From Aspergillus flavus (taxonomy: Eukaryota; Ascomycota; Eurotiomycetes; Eurotiales; Aspergillaceae), in assembly GCF_009017415.1 (NCBI RefSeq), contig NC_092407.1, forward strand, positions 2,728,001 through 2,792,000: DNA of 64,000 nt, given 5' to 3'. The notes below the pieces were generated by a model, which worked only from the letters and a program-made list of their open reading frames with translations, ran no database searches and was not told where the DNA came from. This document shows positions 27,611 through 41,949 of the stretch, piece by piece. The position numbers and the translations under genes are program-made. Within the stretch, counting starts at the first letter, position 1. Every line of letters begins with the position of its first letter.

Positions 27611-27711
27611 GTTTATAAGTAATTTTATTTTATTAAAAATTTACTATAAATATAATAAAACGAATTAAAAAAATATAGAACTAGTAAATAGCTATTATAT
27701 TCTAAAATAGT
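27611..27711. other. Short spacer between families B and E
   Basis: About 100 bp of A+T-rich DNA after similarity to family B is lost and before the family E direct repeat. Nothing recognisable. Confidence 0.4.
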
Positions 27712-28718
27712 TATTATATATATTATAGACTATTAATATAATTAAATAATAAAACTACTCTATAGTCTAGAGTATTTCTATAGAGAATATTACTATTTAT
27801 ATAGACTAAAATATCTATAATTTTATTATATAAATCTAATTATATTTTATTTTAATAATAGATAATCTAGTTTACTCTAGATTATTTAATTATAGTTTAT
27901 ATATCTATAAGATATTACTACTAGAGATAGCTAGTCTATAGATATATATTAAAATTATTATTATAAGTAAAAATCTAATAAATATAAAATTTTTATATAA
28001 ATAGATAATTATTAAAATAAATAGATAATTATATATATAGAGTCTAATATTAGTTTTTATTATTATAAAAATATAATAAAAAATATTATAATAATAAATA
28101 GAATATATAATTAAAATTAATATATATTATATCTAAATTTTTAGCTAGCTAATAAAATAAAAAATAATATTGTAGAATATATAATATTTATAATTATATC
28201 TATATCTAATATAATAGTAGCGATCTTAAAAATTATAAAAATATTATATTATTATTAATTTATATTTTTTTAAGTATTAATCTTATATTAGATACTAGTA
28301 ATAAATTTGTAGATATATTATAATTCTATATATTATATAATTAATTACATATAAATTAATAAAAAGTTATAAAAAAATTAATTTTATATATTATATTAAT
28401 TAACTATTTAAAAATATAGATTTTTAGATAAAGATTATAATTATAATATATTAAGTTTTTATAATCTAGATTATAAAACTATAATGAAGTAAAAATAGAT
28501 TACTTATTTAATTTATTTTATAAGAAATTATATATAGTAGTATTAACTATAAATTTAAAAAGAATTATAATTAAAAATAATAATATAATTATTATAATAG
28601 TTAATAGATATAAAATATGGCACTCTATTAAAATAATAAATCTTTTTATAAAATTTAATAATATTAAAGAAAGTATTAGAATATAATTTATATAGGACAA
28701 TAGATAGCTTATAGATTA
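27712..28718 (+). repeat. Family E direct repeat 1, about 1 kb
   Basis: Co-linear with 33236-34226 over about 1 kb with mainly transition differences. With the second copy it brackets about 4.5 kb, which fits a long LTR of a 6.5-kb retroelement. Alternatively it is the first kilobase of two separate copies in tandem. I could not fix the right edge. Confidence 0.65.
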
Positions 28719-31700
28719 TATATAAAAAAATTAATTTTATATTTAGTTTTTTTAATATAAAACTATATAAAATTAATAATTTCTATTTATATAGTTAATT
28801 TATAAAGACTATATATAATAGAGCTTTAAATAAAAATTAATAAAAAATAATATATAAAAAATAGTAAGAATAAATAAATTAATAGAAAATACTATAAATA
28901 TTAAGTGAGACATAAAACTATAGAAAATAAAAAAAGAATTATTAATAGATAATAAACTATAAAAATTAAATAAGGAATTATAAAAAAATTAAAAATAAAT
29001 ATAATAATGAAAATAGATTTTATAATGAATTAATTTACAAGAATAATTAAAAGTAATAAAATAAAAAAGATTATTAAAATAAATTATAAAATAGATAAAA
29101 ATAGTAAATAATAAAAAATAAAGCTGTAAAAATAAATATTATAGATAGATAGAATTATAAAAATTTAAAATATAGAATAGTATAGATTATAGAATAGCAG
29201 TAGATATAAGTATATCTATATAATATTAAGAGAATAGTTTTTATATAATATAGTAGATATATTATTTATTTATTTAGTATTTATTATATATAAAGTAGTT
29301 TAAAAGAATAAAATAAATAGTAGAAAAAAGTAATAATTAATAATTAAATTTATAAGTAAAATTAGATTTATATTTAGTTCTATTATAAAATAAAATTTAA
29401 ATTTAATAAGAGGATCTTTCTATATTATAGTTATTAATATTTTAAAATTTTTATTATTAATTTTTTATAAAGTTTAATTATTAAAAATAATGAATAATTA
29501 TTTATAAAAAATAAGAATAATTTTATATTAGTATTATAGAATTTATTAATTTAGTACTATATATTAATAATATAACTATTACTTTAATAATATTTAATCA
29601 TTATATTTTATTGATTTAATTTAAATACTTAATAAATTAATAAAAATAAATATCAAACTAAAATTCAAAAAATTATATATTTATTTTTTAAATATTTATC
29701 TATTTAAATAAGTAGTAGATAGTCTAAATCTTTTAATATTAAATAATAAACTTTAAGCTATATAATTAAATATTTTATTAATTATTTTAAAATATTTTAT
29801 TAAATAAAATATAATAAAGATTAATTAATTTTTAAAATTATAAAACTTTATTTTTTTAAAATACATTAATATCTAGTAAATTTTATATTAAGTAACTATA
29901 ATCTATATCTTTATTTAAATTTATACTAATTAAAAAAACTTTTTTAAGAAATTATACAGTAAATTTAGAAAGCTATAATTTCTAATATATTCTAATTTAA
30001 TTTTATATTTAGATATTAATCTAGATAATTTTTAAAAAAGACTATAAAATAATAGTATATTATATAATCTATAAATATTAAAATTTATAATACTATCTAT
30101 TAATATTAATATAAAATTAATATTATTTTTAAATAGATATTTAATTACTACTAAATAGTATTATTAATTAATTAAATTAAAAATCTCTTCTTTAGTCCAA
30201 ATAATTTATAAAATTAAATACTTAATAAAAATTTTATATTAATTAATTTTTAGTTATATAGATTATATAGTAATAATTAATATAACTAAATAAATTCTTT
30301 TAACATATAATAATAATTTAATTAATAAAAAATAGCTAGTATTACCTATTTTATTTTATATTAAAAATTATAGTATTTTTTATATAATTAAAAAAAATTA
30401 ATTATTAAAAAGATCTTTAGCTATATATTTTTTAATTATTGATCAAATTTATTTTTAAAATATTATATAATATTAATAACTATTAAAATTTAAATAAATA
30501 TTTAATAGTTATAGATAAATTAATTATATATTAAAAACAAACTACTATATATATATAGTAAATTATATAATCTATTTATTTAATAAAATATATTATTATA
30601 TACTTTATAGTTTTTTAATAAATATTAATACTATTAATTCTATTCTATATTTTAATAGAAGATTTTATAGTAAATCTATTTATTATTTAATTAATAATTT
30701 AATTAACTATTTATTATATATAATAAATTTATAAATTAAATTAAATTAATACTAGAATAATGTAATATAAACTATATAATAATAATAAAAAATAATTATT
30801 ATATTTTTTTAATATTATAATTAAATAATCTCTATATAATTTATAATAAATAGAGATTCTAAATTTATTAATGAATTTTAAAAAGATTTATATATTAAAT
30901 TAAACATTAAATAGTTATATAATATTATATAAATCTATAAATAAATATTAATTAAAATAATTAAAATAATAATTAGATATTAAATCTTTAAAAATTCTAT
31001 TAATAATTATATATATTTATTATTATTCATTGTTATAATAATAAATAATTTATTTAATATAGTAATAAAAAATATATTATTTAAATTATTATTTAGAGTA
31101 GAATCTTAATAGTCTTAAAGTTTAATAAAGAATTCTTTTAATTAAGATTGTTTAATAAAAGTTAATATAGAAAAGATATTTATATATATAGAAATATAGA
31201 TAAAAATAATCTATAATTAATTCTATAAAATAATTAAATTTAATATTAATAATTAAATATATCTATATTTATATAAAGACTATTATCTTTTAATTAACAA
31301 AATATGAATAAAGTTTAGATAATAATATATTAATTTTATTTACTATTTTTAAATAAATAAAATAGCTAATATATAAAATAGATTTCTTTTTAAATTAAAA
31401 AATTTATCTAGTAATTTATATAATATAGTTAAAAATAATTATATTATATAAATCTATTTAATTACTAATCTACTTAGCTTTTATAAATAATTAATAAAGA
31501 ATCTTTAATAAAAATAATTATTAAAAGATTAAAAGATTATAAATAAGCGCGTTTGATATTTTAAATAATTAAAAATATTAATTATTAAATATTTACTTAA
31601 ATAAAAAAAACTATAATATATATAATAATTAATAGATCTAGATAAACAATATTAATATATAGAAATTAATAGATAAATTTAAAAAAATAGTTAACAAATA

Positions 31701-33235
31701 CTATAGATTATTATATATTTTATTTTATTTATTTTATTTATTTTATTTATTTTATTTATTTTATTTATTTTATTTATTTTATTTATTTTATTTATTTTAT
31801 TTATTTTATTTATTTTTTTTATTTATTTTATTTATTTTATTTATTTTATTTATTTTATTTATTTTATTTATTTTATTTATTTTATTTATTTTATTTATTT
31901 TATTTATTTTATTTATTTTATTTATTTTATTTATTTTATTTTATTATATATCTATAGTTTTTTTCTCTATAATTATTGATTTTTTTCTGTTTTTTATTAT
32001 TTTAATATAGATTATTTAATATCTATTTTTTATATCTATTATTTCTTAGTATATAATTATATTTATTTATTAATTAATATATACTATATTATATTAAATT
32101 TAGTTTAATTAAAATTATATAAATATAATAGTTTATAGATATATATAATATACACTATTATATATAAAAAATATAAATATATATATTATTTATTATTAAC
32201 TAGATACTAAATCTAAATAATCTTAATATATCTATTTTATTTAATAAATGTTCAATAATTATTAATATAATGTAGAATCTAGTATTAATTAATACATAAC
32301 TATAATCTAATATAAAGCTTAAATAATAATTAATATATAATAGCTATATTAGATTTATTTATAAAAATAAAATTTAACTATTATTTCTATAATTTTAATA
32401 GTAATAACAATATTTAATTAAATAGATTACTATAAAATAATCTAATTATTATAATAGTAAATAATTACTATTAATTAATAATTTTTTATAAATATTATAT
32501 ATTTTTAAAAAATATAATTAACTATAACTTATCTATATATACTAAATATAAGTACTAAAAATATTTTAATACTAAATGTTTTTGATTTTTAAATAAAAAT
32601 TTATTATTTAATAAAAATATTACTAAAATAATACTAGTCTATTTTTTATTTAATTATTAATCTATAATTTAATTTTATTAAATAGCGAAAATATCTAATA
32701 TATAATAATTAAAACTCTAGAAATAAAATACTATATATTTATTATACTATTCTAATAATTTTAACAAATATCTATTCTTTTTATAATAGTTATATTAAAT
32801 TCTACATTATAGTATAATTAATTAATATATTAACTCTAGATTTTTTAACTATAAACTGTTTTATAACTTTATAATTATTAATTATTTCTATTATTAATTA
32901 AATATAATTATTAATATTTTTTACTATTAAATAGAAATATTTTTTAATATTTATAATTATTAATCTAACTGTATTAATAAATTTTTTTATTTATTTTATA
33001 TACTATAATTAGCGTTTCCAATAATAGTAAATATTTTAAATTTATTTTTAATTTATTATTATTATATCTATATAGTATACTAGTATATTATTAATTAATT
33101 ACTTAGAATTAATTAAAAAAATTAAAATAATAATAATAGTATTAAAAATCTATTTTATATAATACTATAGTATATATTAATCTTTTTAATTTATATTAAT
33201 TTACAAGACTCTATTAATTTAATAGATATTTTAAC
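28719..33235 (+). mobile_element. Family E interior, probable retroelement body
   Basis: The plus strand is markedly A/G-rich at about 28850-29340, the base composition expected of a RIP-mutated gag region rich in Lys/Glu/Arg codons, which suggests plus-strand sense. No reverse transcriptase or integrase block could be recognised. The right end (about 33120-33235) is repeated inverted at about 48628-48740, next to repeat L. A 9-bp satellite lies at 31721-31942. All frames are closed. Confidence 0.5.
31721..31942. repeat. 9-bp satellite, TTTTATTTA, about 24 copies
   Basis: A nearly perfect array of a 9-bp unit running for about 220 bp. One A-to-T change near 31813-31821 interrupts it and a small phase change occurs at the right end. 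One strand is entirely T/A with T-rich units, so the array has strong strand asymmetry. It contains no C or G, so RIP cannot erode it. Confidence 0.97.
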
Positions 33236-34226
33236 TATTATAATACCGCGGACTATTAGTCTATAATCAAATAATAAAATTATTCTATAGTACTAGATTA
33301 TTTTTATAAATAATATTACTATTTATATAAACTAAAGTATCTATATTTCTATTTTATAAATTATATTATATTATATTCTAATAATAAATAATCTAATTTA
33401 ATCTAAACTACTTAATTATAGTCTATATATTTATAAGATATTATTATTAGAGATAACTAATTTAATAATATATATTTAAATTACTATTATAAATAAAAAT
33501 ATAATAGATATAAAATTTATATTTATTATAAATAAAAAATTATATATATAAACTTTAATACTAATTTATATTTTTATAAAAAATAATAAAAATATTATAA
33601 TAGTAGATAAAATATATATTTTAAATTAATATATATTAAATTTAAATTTTTAGCTAATTAATTAAAAAGATAATATTGTAAATTATATAATATTTATAAT
33701 CTATATCTATATCTAATATAATAGTAATAATCTTTAAAATTATAAAAATATTATATTACCGCTAATCTATATCTTTACTAAATATAATTTTATATTAGAT
33801 ACTAGTAATAGATTTATAACAATACTATACTTTTATATATTATATACTTAATTATAGATAAATTAATAAAGAATTATAAAAAGATTAATCTTATATATGT
33901 ATGATATTAATTAACTATTTAAAATTATAAATTTCTAAATAAAGATTATATTTATAATATACTAAATTCTTATAATCTAGATAATAAAACTATAACTAAA
34001 TAAAAGTAAATTATTTATATAGTTTATTTTATAAAGGACTATATATAATGAAGCTAACTATAAATTTAAAAAGAATTATAGTTAAAAATAATAGTATAAT
34101 TATTATAATAATTAATAAATATAAAATAGAGTACTCTATTATAATAGTAAATATCTTTATAAATTTAATATTACTAAAAAAATACTAGAATATAAATTAT
34201 ATAGAAAAATAAACCTTCTATAAATT
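33236..34226 (+). repeat. Family E direct repeat 2, about 1 kb
   Basis: Begins near TATTATAATACCGCGGAC. It retains CCGCGG at 33246-33251, which in repeat 1 has decayed to TTATAG. It is co-linear with 27712-28718. Confidence 0.65.
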
Positions 34227-34580
34227 AATCTTAGCTAAATTATTAATTAAATAATTATTATAAAATAGATTTTATTGAACTATTAACTTAATTAATATAT
34301 TAATTATTTTAATAGCATTATTATTAAATAGTTTATTAATTATAGATTTATAATCTTTATTAATAATATTATTAGATATTCTTTTTATAATAAATCTATA
34401 ATATTTAATTTTTTGTTAGGTTTATAATTTATTTAAGTATGCATAAATTATTATTAGTAAATATTGAATTTATTAATAAGCAAAAATAGAGTTTGGTTAA
34501 AGATAATTATAAACTAAATATTTTAATAGCTAATATTAGTTATAATTAAATATTAAATTATAATTATAATTTATTTAATA
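34227..34580. other. Spacer between families E and D
   Basis: A+T-rich with slightly more TpG/CpA than its surroundings (around 34410-34510), but no frame, RNA or repeat match that I can see. It is the left flank of family D copy 1. Confidence 0.4.
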
Positions 34581-34696
34581 TAATATCCTTATAGAATAGA
34601 AATTATTGATTTTTTTAGAAAACAGATTCTAATTATCTAGCTATTTAACAAAGAAATGTTTTAATATTAGACCTAATTAAAATTCTATAATTAATA
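34581..34696 (-). repeat. 3' LTR of family D copy 1
   Basis: Matches 53527-53644 and 58814-58931, including the shared core TCTAGCTATTTAA. It ends with ATAATTAATA, against ATGGTTAACA in the least mutated copy. Confidence 0.75.
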
Positions 34697-36870
34697 TATT
34701 TCTTTAAATCTTATACTATAGAAGTTAATATAATTCTTTAATTAAATATTATTTTTTAATATTATAAATTTTAAATATATCTTATTAATTTATAGAAAAT
34801 CTTATATAAAAAAAGATTAATTATTAAATTTTTTAATAACTAATATATAATTACTATACTAAAAAATCTTTATATTATTTTAATTATTTATGAAAATAAT
34901 TAATTTATTATTGTTTAATATCTAGAGTATCTTAAGTACTTTTTTAATAAAAAAAGATTTTTTAATTATAATATTATATATAAAAAATTCTATAATTATA
35001 TTAAATAATACTATAAAAATCTATTTATATAAGATTTATAAAATAAAGATTTTATATATATTATAATAATATTTTTAATTAATTTTTTATTTTTATAATT
35101 CTAATATACTATATTAATATAGATTTTTAGTTTATATATATAATCTATATTTAATTTAATTTTTAAATAGTTTATTATTTTTAAATATCTAAATATATTT
35201 ATTATAGTCTTTTAATCTATTTTAATAAAAATATTTATTTAGTATTAAAATAAAAATACTATATTTTTAATATTAAATTAAGTTTTAATTATAAACTAGT
35301 TAAATTTTTTAATCAAATATTAATGTTTAAAAAATTATTAAAAAAATTAATTCTATTTGTTTTATAGCTTAGATAAATAGAAACTTAATATTTAAAATAA
35401 TTAATTATTTTTATTATAATAAATATTTTTAATATATATAGATTAAAAAGTAATATAAAATCGTTTTTATAATTTTTAATTATATTATATTTTAGAAAAT
35501 AAATTATTTTATTATTTTTAATTTAAAAGCTTTTTATAGAATTTTTTTAATTTAATTTATTCTTTTTTAAATTTTAGTTTAATTAATTGTTTTTTCAATT
35601 TTTATTATTATAATTCTATTATTAATATATAAAATTAATATAATACTATTAAAGATAAAAATATAAAGATTTTTTAAATAGATTTAAAATCTATTTTCTT
35701 TAATTTTTTTTAAAGATTTTATATTATAGATTTATTATTTTTTATAAATTATATAAAATTTAATTAAGTTAATATATCTAGTCATTATTTTTTTATAAAA
35801 TTAATTAATTAATATATAAAAATATTTTTATTTTTTAATATGTAAAAATAGATAAAAATAATATTATACTATTTTTATTTTAATTTTTTTATAGCTATTA
35901 TATAATAAAAAGTATTTTTAAGAATATTTTTGTATTATTAAAATACATATTTAATCATAATTAATTTTAAAATATTAGAAATTATTATATATTATTTAAT
36001 AGATTTTTAAATTAGTAATATAGATTTTTTAATTAATTTTTAAATTAATGTTTATTTATTTAACATAATATATATATGTTTTAATTTTTTTATAATATTG
36101 TATATATTAAATTTTATACTTTTTTTTAATTTAAATATATATTATATTTTTTGAATATTTTATAAAAAAAATATTAATATATTTATATAATTTTTAAAAG
36201 TTTTAATTTTATAAATCTTGTAATAAAAAATCTAGTTAATATCTATTTATATAATAATTTAAAATTTTTTAAATTTCTAAAGTATTTCTTATAAATCTAT
36301 TTATTTTTTAATTATATAAATATTATTTTATTATTTAATTAGATTTTTATATTATATTAAAAATAATTAAATTAATTAATAATTTTAAAACTTTTTTAAA
36401 TTTTTATTTCTATATAAAGTCTGTTATAATATATTATTTTAGATTTTTAATTGATTTAATTATTTTATTTATTTATAAAATTATTATATTATATTTAATA
36501 GATTTTTTATTTTAAAATTTTAAAATTATATAAATTTAATTTATAAGAATTGTTAAAAATATAGTAAATAATTTTTTAAAAATATTAAGCTTTATTAAAT
36601 ATTTAAATAATTTAATAAATTTAGTTAGTTTATTTAAAAGGTTTTTTAAAATTATAGATATAAATTTTTTAATTTTTCTAGATTTTTATTATTTTTAAAT
36701 ATATAATTTTTATTAAATATAATATTATAAACTCTTTTAATCTAATTTTTTTAATATCTATACTTTTTATATATAATAATTATTTTTTAAAAAATTAATA
36801 AAATATTTAATTTATACATATAATTTTAGTTTTCTAATATTATATAATTTTTTTATAATATATAGATATA
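34581..36870 (-). mobile_element. Family D LTR element, copy 1, 3' part
   Basis: It starts with an LTR at 34581-34696 and runs co-linear with 53527 to about 56500 of the complete copy, without the TRIM that interrupts that copy; the equivalent uninterrupted site is about 35900-35945. Similarity is lost at about 36870, where family F begins. By analogy with the complete copy, the sense strand is minus. No domain was recognised and frames are closed. Confidence 0.7.
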
Positions 36871-36879
36871 TATTTAATA

Positions 36880-39772
36880 ATTATAAATCTTTATAAAATC
36901 TAAAGACATTTTTTTATTTAATAAATTATAATAAAATTAATATTTATATATAGTTATATCTAATATAGTATTTTTGAATAAAATAAATTAATTTATATAT
37001 ATAATTAATATAGTAATATAATGATTTATAAATAGATATTTATTTATTTTTATAGAATAAAGATCTATTACTATAAATTAACTATAGAGCTTAAAATATT
37101 ATAATTTTATAAATTATTTAAAATTATAAAAAAATAGATTTAATTTATAAATATAGTTTGATTTATTATTGAAATCTATAGATTGCTAAATATAGATTAT
37201 TCTTTTATAAGAGAATAAGTTTTATATTTATTTATATATATTTATAATTAAATTATATAATACAAATAAAATATATATATATATTAGTAGTCTTTACTAT
37301 AGATAAAAGATTATAAAAAATTAATTTAAAAAATTTAGAAAAAGCTTTTTATTCTCTATTATATTTTATAATAATAAATTTAATTATTAATATCAATTTC
37401 GATTTTAAATATTTAATATTCTTTTATAATTATATATTTTTTTAAAAAAGTTTAATAAATTTTTATATATCGCAGTTAATATAATTATTATATTTTTTTA
37501 TAGTTTATTATTATCTAGATATTTATAGTAATATAATTATTTTTTTAAAAAATAAATAGTTTAATAAAATTAGAATAATCTTTTTTTATTAATAATATAA
37601 ATTAAAATAGATCATATTAGTTTAATTATAATCTATTATTATTATTTAAATATTTTATTAATAAAATTAAATATATAATTTTTTAGTTAGTATATTATTT
37701 TAATATTATAATTAATATAAATTAATAGATTTAGAAATTATTTAATAATTAATTAATTAAATATAAGATATTAATTAACTAGGCTAGTTAATTTAATATT
37801 AAATATATTAGATTTATATTTATTTTTTATTTTATTCAGATTTTAAACTAAAAATATAATAAATAAAAATTTTATTTATTTATTATAATTATTATCTAAA
37901 CTATTAAAAATTTTAAAATTTAGTTTTTTATTAATTATAATTTTCTATACTTATTTTATATAATTTATTATAATAATATAAATAATATATTATTTATTAA
38001 AATGTATATAATAATTAAAAAATATAGTTTATATAATTTATAGATCAAATTTTATAATATTTTTTAAATAATATTATAATTTAATTAGAATAATAATCTA
38101 ATAAAATAATCTAATAAATTTAAATGATTTTAAATTCAATTATCTATTATAATATATTTTAAATAGAGTAATAGTTATACTTTAAATTAATAAGATATTT
38201 TTAATAAAAATAATTAATTTTATAATTTTTATTTATAAATTTTTTTATATTTATAATTTATTTATTAACATTATATATATTATAATTATAATTATATAAC
38301 TAAAATATTTAATTATACGATTCTATGTATATATATATATATATAGTGTAATTATTTTTTAAATAATCTTTTTTTTAAGATGATATTTTAAAATTATTAT
38401 TTATAAATTTTTAAATATTATTAAAATAAAATAATTTAATATCATATTTATATTATATTTAATTATTTTAAATTTTTTAATTATTTTAATTAATAAATAA
38501 TAGTTAATAGATTTTTTTATTTAAATCTAGATTTAATATTATTTTATTCTTCTATTATATTAATAAAGATTTACTATTTATATTTAATAATTAATAATAT
38601 AGACTATTTATTTATATATTTAATTATATGATTTATTTATATATTTAATTATATTAATGTATTTATATAATATATAAATATATTTTAATATTAATAGATT
38701 TTTAATAGTAATATTTTTAATTAATAAATATATAAAATAATAATATAAAAAATAAAATTAATCTAATTTTTATTAAATATTTTAATAATTTATAGCTAAA
38801 ATATATATTTATTTTTTTAATTTAAAATTATTATTTTATACTATTTATAATTAATTTAATAGTTATAATATTCATTATTTTATTATTGTATTTATTATAG
38901 TATATTAGTTGAGTAAACCTAATTTTTTTAAATATTTTTATAATACTTTTTTAATAGAATTAATATATTTAAATTGTTTAACTATAGTATATAAAATAAA
39001 TTAATTTTATATTAAATTTCTATATTTAATAATAATCCTTTTTTTAATATAAATAAAAATATTTTTTTAAACAAAGAATTAATATTTAAATTATTATATA
39101 TTATTTTATAATATTAAATAGATTAATTTTAATTTTAAATATATATAATATATTTATTAGTATTGAATAATATTTATTTAAAAATAATATAAAAAATAAT
39201 TTAATATTCTTTTTAATAATTAAATATATAATATAATCTATAGTAATTTATATATATTATTAATAAAATTAATAAAATTTATAATAAAATAGTTTATTAC
39301 TCTAGAATTAATAATTTAAATATTATTGAAAAAAGTTTTAATAATTTTAATCACAAAATTATAATTATCTATAAATTTAATTATATAAATAAAATTATTA
39401 TTTTTTAATATAAAAATAATAGTATTAATTTTATTTTTTAGTTCTTTTTTAATTTTATATTTTATTTTATATTTTGTATATTTTGCAACTAAATTTATTA
39501 ACATTAATTTTTTAAATAATTAGTTTTTTTATGATATTTATAAAAAAATAAGATTTTTTTAAAAAAGATTTTTTATTATTTTTTCTATTTTTGTATTTTA
39601 TATAAATTACTTATCTATTTTAATTTTAATAATATTAGTTTATTAAATATTAAATTTTACTTTTATTTTTTTAAATATTTATATAATATAATTAAAAGTA
39701 GCTATTTTTTTATTAAAATTATTATTTAAATATAAAATATAAAATAAATTTTAAATCTTTTTTCAATTATAT
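36880..39772. repeat. Family F, copy 1
   Basis: It aligns with the reverse complement of 60663 to about 63300 (for example 37760-37810 against 62640-62690, and 39640-39772 against 60663-60790). Very low G+C, no frame beyond about 60 codons, no recognised domain and no clear terminal repeat. It lies between the two family D fragments. The left boundary is approximate. Confidence 0.6.
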
Positions 39773-40449
39773 AAAATAAACTATATCTTTAAAGATATAA
39801 ATAAAATTTGATTTATTTTTAAATTTATAGCTATTTTATTAAATAATATAGTTAATTTAAATATATATTTTTAAATATTTGTCTAGTTTATAAATTAAAT
39901 ATAAAGAATATTTTTAAAATCTTTAAATAGTTAAATATTAATAAAGATACGAAATTTTTTTATAAATAATTCTATAATTTTTAAAAAAATTTTATTTTAA
40001 TAATTTTATATATAATTATATATATATCAATAAATAGATAATATTAATTATTTTTTTATTAAGTTTTTTTATTTTACTTTTTTTAATTTTATTAATTTCT
40101 ATTTTAAACACTTTTTAAATATTAATTAAATTTTTTATTCAAAAATCTATAAAGTTAAAATCTCTAAAAATTATATTAAAATACTAGTATTCTTTTATAG
40201 AATATTAAGAAATTATAAAATATATTTAAATTAAAAAGATTATAAAGTTTAATATATACAATATTTACGAGAAATTCAAAAATATATATATTTTTTTAAA
40301 TAAATACATATAAAATTTAAAAACTAAAAAATTATATTATTAATTTTAAAGTTTATTAAATAATATATAGTAATCTTGCACATTTTAAAGTTAATTATAA
40401 ATAGATATATACTCTAGTAATAGACAAACTATTTTTAAAAATATTTTTT

Positions 40450-40560
40450 TATAACAGCGGGAAGCTATATAAACCTAACCAGGGCGTTCTAAATCGTTGA
40501 TTCAGAATTATTTAATCTTTTGGCCTTGTGGAATATTGGGCTCTGGTGATATCTCTTATA
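40450..40560 (+). mobile_element. Solo LTR of the TRIM-like element, 111 bp
   Basis: It is the same length as the two LTRs at 54986-55096 and 55462-55572 and closely similar to them. It is flanked by TTTTT on both sides (40445-40449 and 40561-40565), consistent with a 5-bp target duplication, although the T-run makes this weaker evidence. Its ends are TATAACAGCGGG and CTCTTATA, mutated forms of TGTAAC and TTACA. A solo LTR arises by recombination between the two LTRs of an element. It keeps high G+C inside a decayed family D copy. Confidence 0.85.
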
Positions 40561-41830
40561 TTTTTACCATAATAGCTATAAAACAATTAAAATACTAATA
40601 ATATAATATTATCTTTATCTATTTTTATATAATATTAAAACATAAAAAGATTTTTATATATTGATTAAATTTATAAAAAAATAAGAATTAAATATATGAA
40701 TTTAATTAGATTTATATAGTTTATAAAAAATAATAAATCTAAAATATAAAATCTTTAAAAAATAGATTTTATATCTATTTAAAGTACTTTTTATATTTGT
40801 AAATTAAAAGATATTATATTAATAATATAATTTTTATTATAAAAATTTAAAAAAGATTAATTAAATTAAAAGGTTTCTATAAAAAGTTTTAAAATTAAAA
40901 AAAAATAAATATATAAGTTGATTTTTTAAAATATAATATAATTAAAAATTATAAAAAAAGTTTATATTACTTTTTTAATTTATAGATATTAAAAAAATAT
41001 TTGTTATAATAAAAATAATTAATTATCTTAAATATCAAATTTCTATAAATCTAAATTATAGTAGAAAATAAAATATTAAATTTTTTTAAATAATTTTTTG
41101 AAATATTAATATTTAATTAAAAAATCTAATTAATTTATAATTAAAATTTAATTTAATATTTAAAATATAATATTTTTATTAAAATAAATCAAAAAATTAT
41201 AATAAATATATTTAAATATCTAAAATTCATAAATTATTTAAAAATTAAATTAAATTTAGATTATAAATATAAACCAAAAGTCTATATTAATATAATATAT
41301 TAAGATTATAAAAATAGAAAATTAATTAAAAATATTATTATAATATATATAAAAATCTCTATTTTATAAGTTTTATATAAATAGATTTTTATTATATTAT
41401 TAAATATAATTATAAAATTTTTTATATATAATATTATAATTAAAACATTTTTTTTATTAGAAAAGTATTTAAAACTCTAGATTTATTGATTAATTTAAAA
41501 ATTATAAATTATAATAAATTAATTATTTTTATAATTAATCAAAATAATATAAAAGTCTTTTAATATAGTAATTAGATTTTAGTTATATAATAATTTAATA
41601 ATTAATATCTTTTTATATAAAATCTTTTATAAACTAGTAAAATTTATCTAAGATTTATATTATTAAAAAATAATATAATAGATATATTAATATAATCCTT
41701 AAATTATAAGATTTTTATTATTATAATTTATAAAAAAATAGTATTATAGATTATTAGTATTTTAAAGATTAAAAATAATATTTAATTAAAAAATTCTATT
41801 AATCTTTATAGTATAAAGTCTAAAGAAGTA

Positions 41831-41949
41831 CATTAACTATAAAATTTTAAATAGATTTAATATTAACACATATCTTTATTAAATAGTTAAATAATTAGAA
41901 TATCTTTTCTAAAACAATTATTAATTTCTTTTTCTATAAGGATTTAATA
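41831..41949 (+). repeat. 3' LTR of family D copy 3
   Basis: The reverse complement matches the family D LTR, sharing the TATTAAATAGTTAAATAAT-type core and the CTATAAGGATTTAATA end. Edges are approximate within a few bases. Confidence 0.6.

Larger units (their letters stand above)
39780..41949 (+). mobile_element. Family D LTR element, copy 3, inverted 3' part
   Basis: It aligns with the reverse complement of family D (for example 40130-40440 against 55580-55900 and 40568-41400 against about 54000-54960) and ends in an LTR at about 41831-41949. It is interrupted by a 111-bp solo LTR at 40450-40560. With copy 1 it forms a large inverted arrangement around family F. The left end is weakly defined. 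Confidence 0.65.

Noticed and set aside
28518..28700. 60-codon open frame on the minus strand
   Set aside because: Its predicted protein is Ile/Leu/Phe-rich and low in complexity, as expected of random A+T DNA. It lies in the family E direct repeat, whose other copy does not keep the frame.
31721..31942. Telomeric repeat
   Set aside because: TTTTATTTA has no G and is not a telomere type; it is internal and flanked by retroelement DNA.
38333..38346. AT dinucleotide run
   Set aside because: Short and unremarkable in DNA of this composition; one of many such runs.
39316..39504. 62-codon open frame on the minus strand, Lys/Ile/Asn-rich
   Set aside because: It lies in family F, has no recognisable domain and is of the length chance gives in this composition. 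The inverted copy at 60663 onward shows no sign of preserving it.
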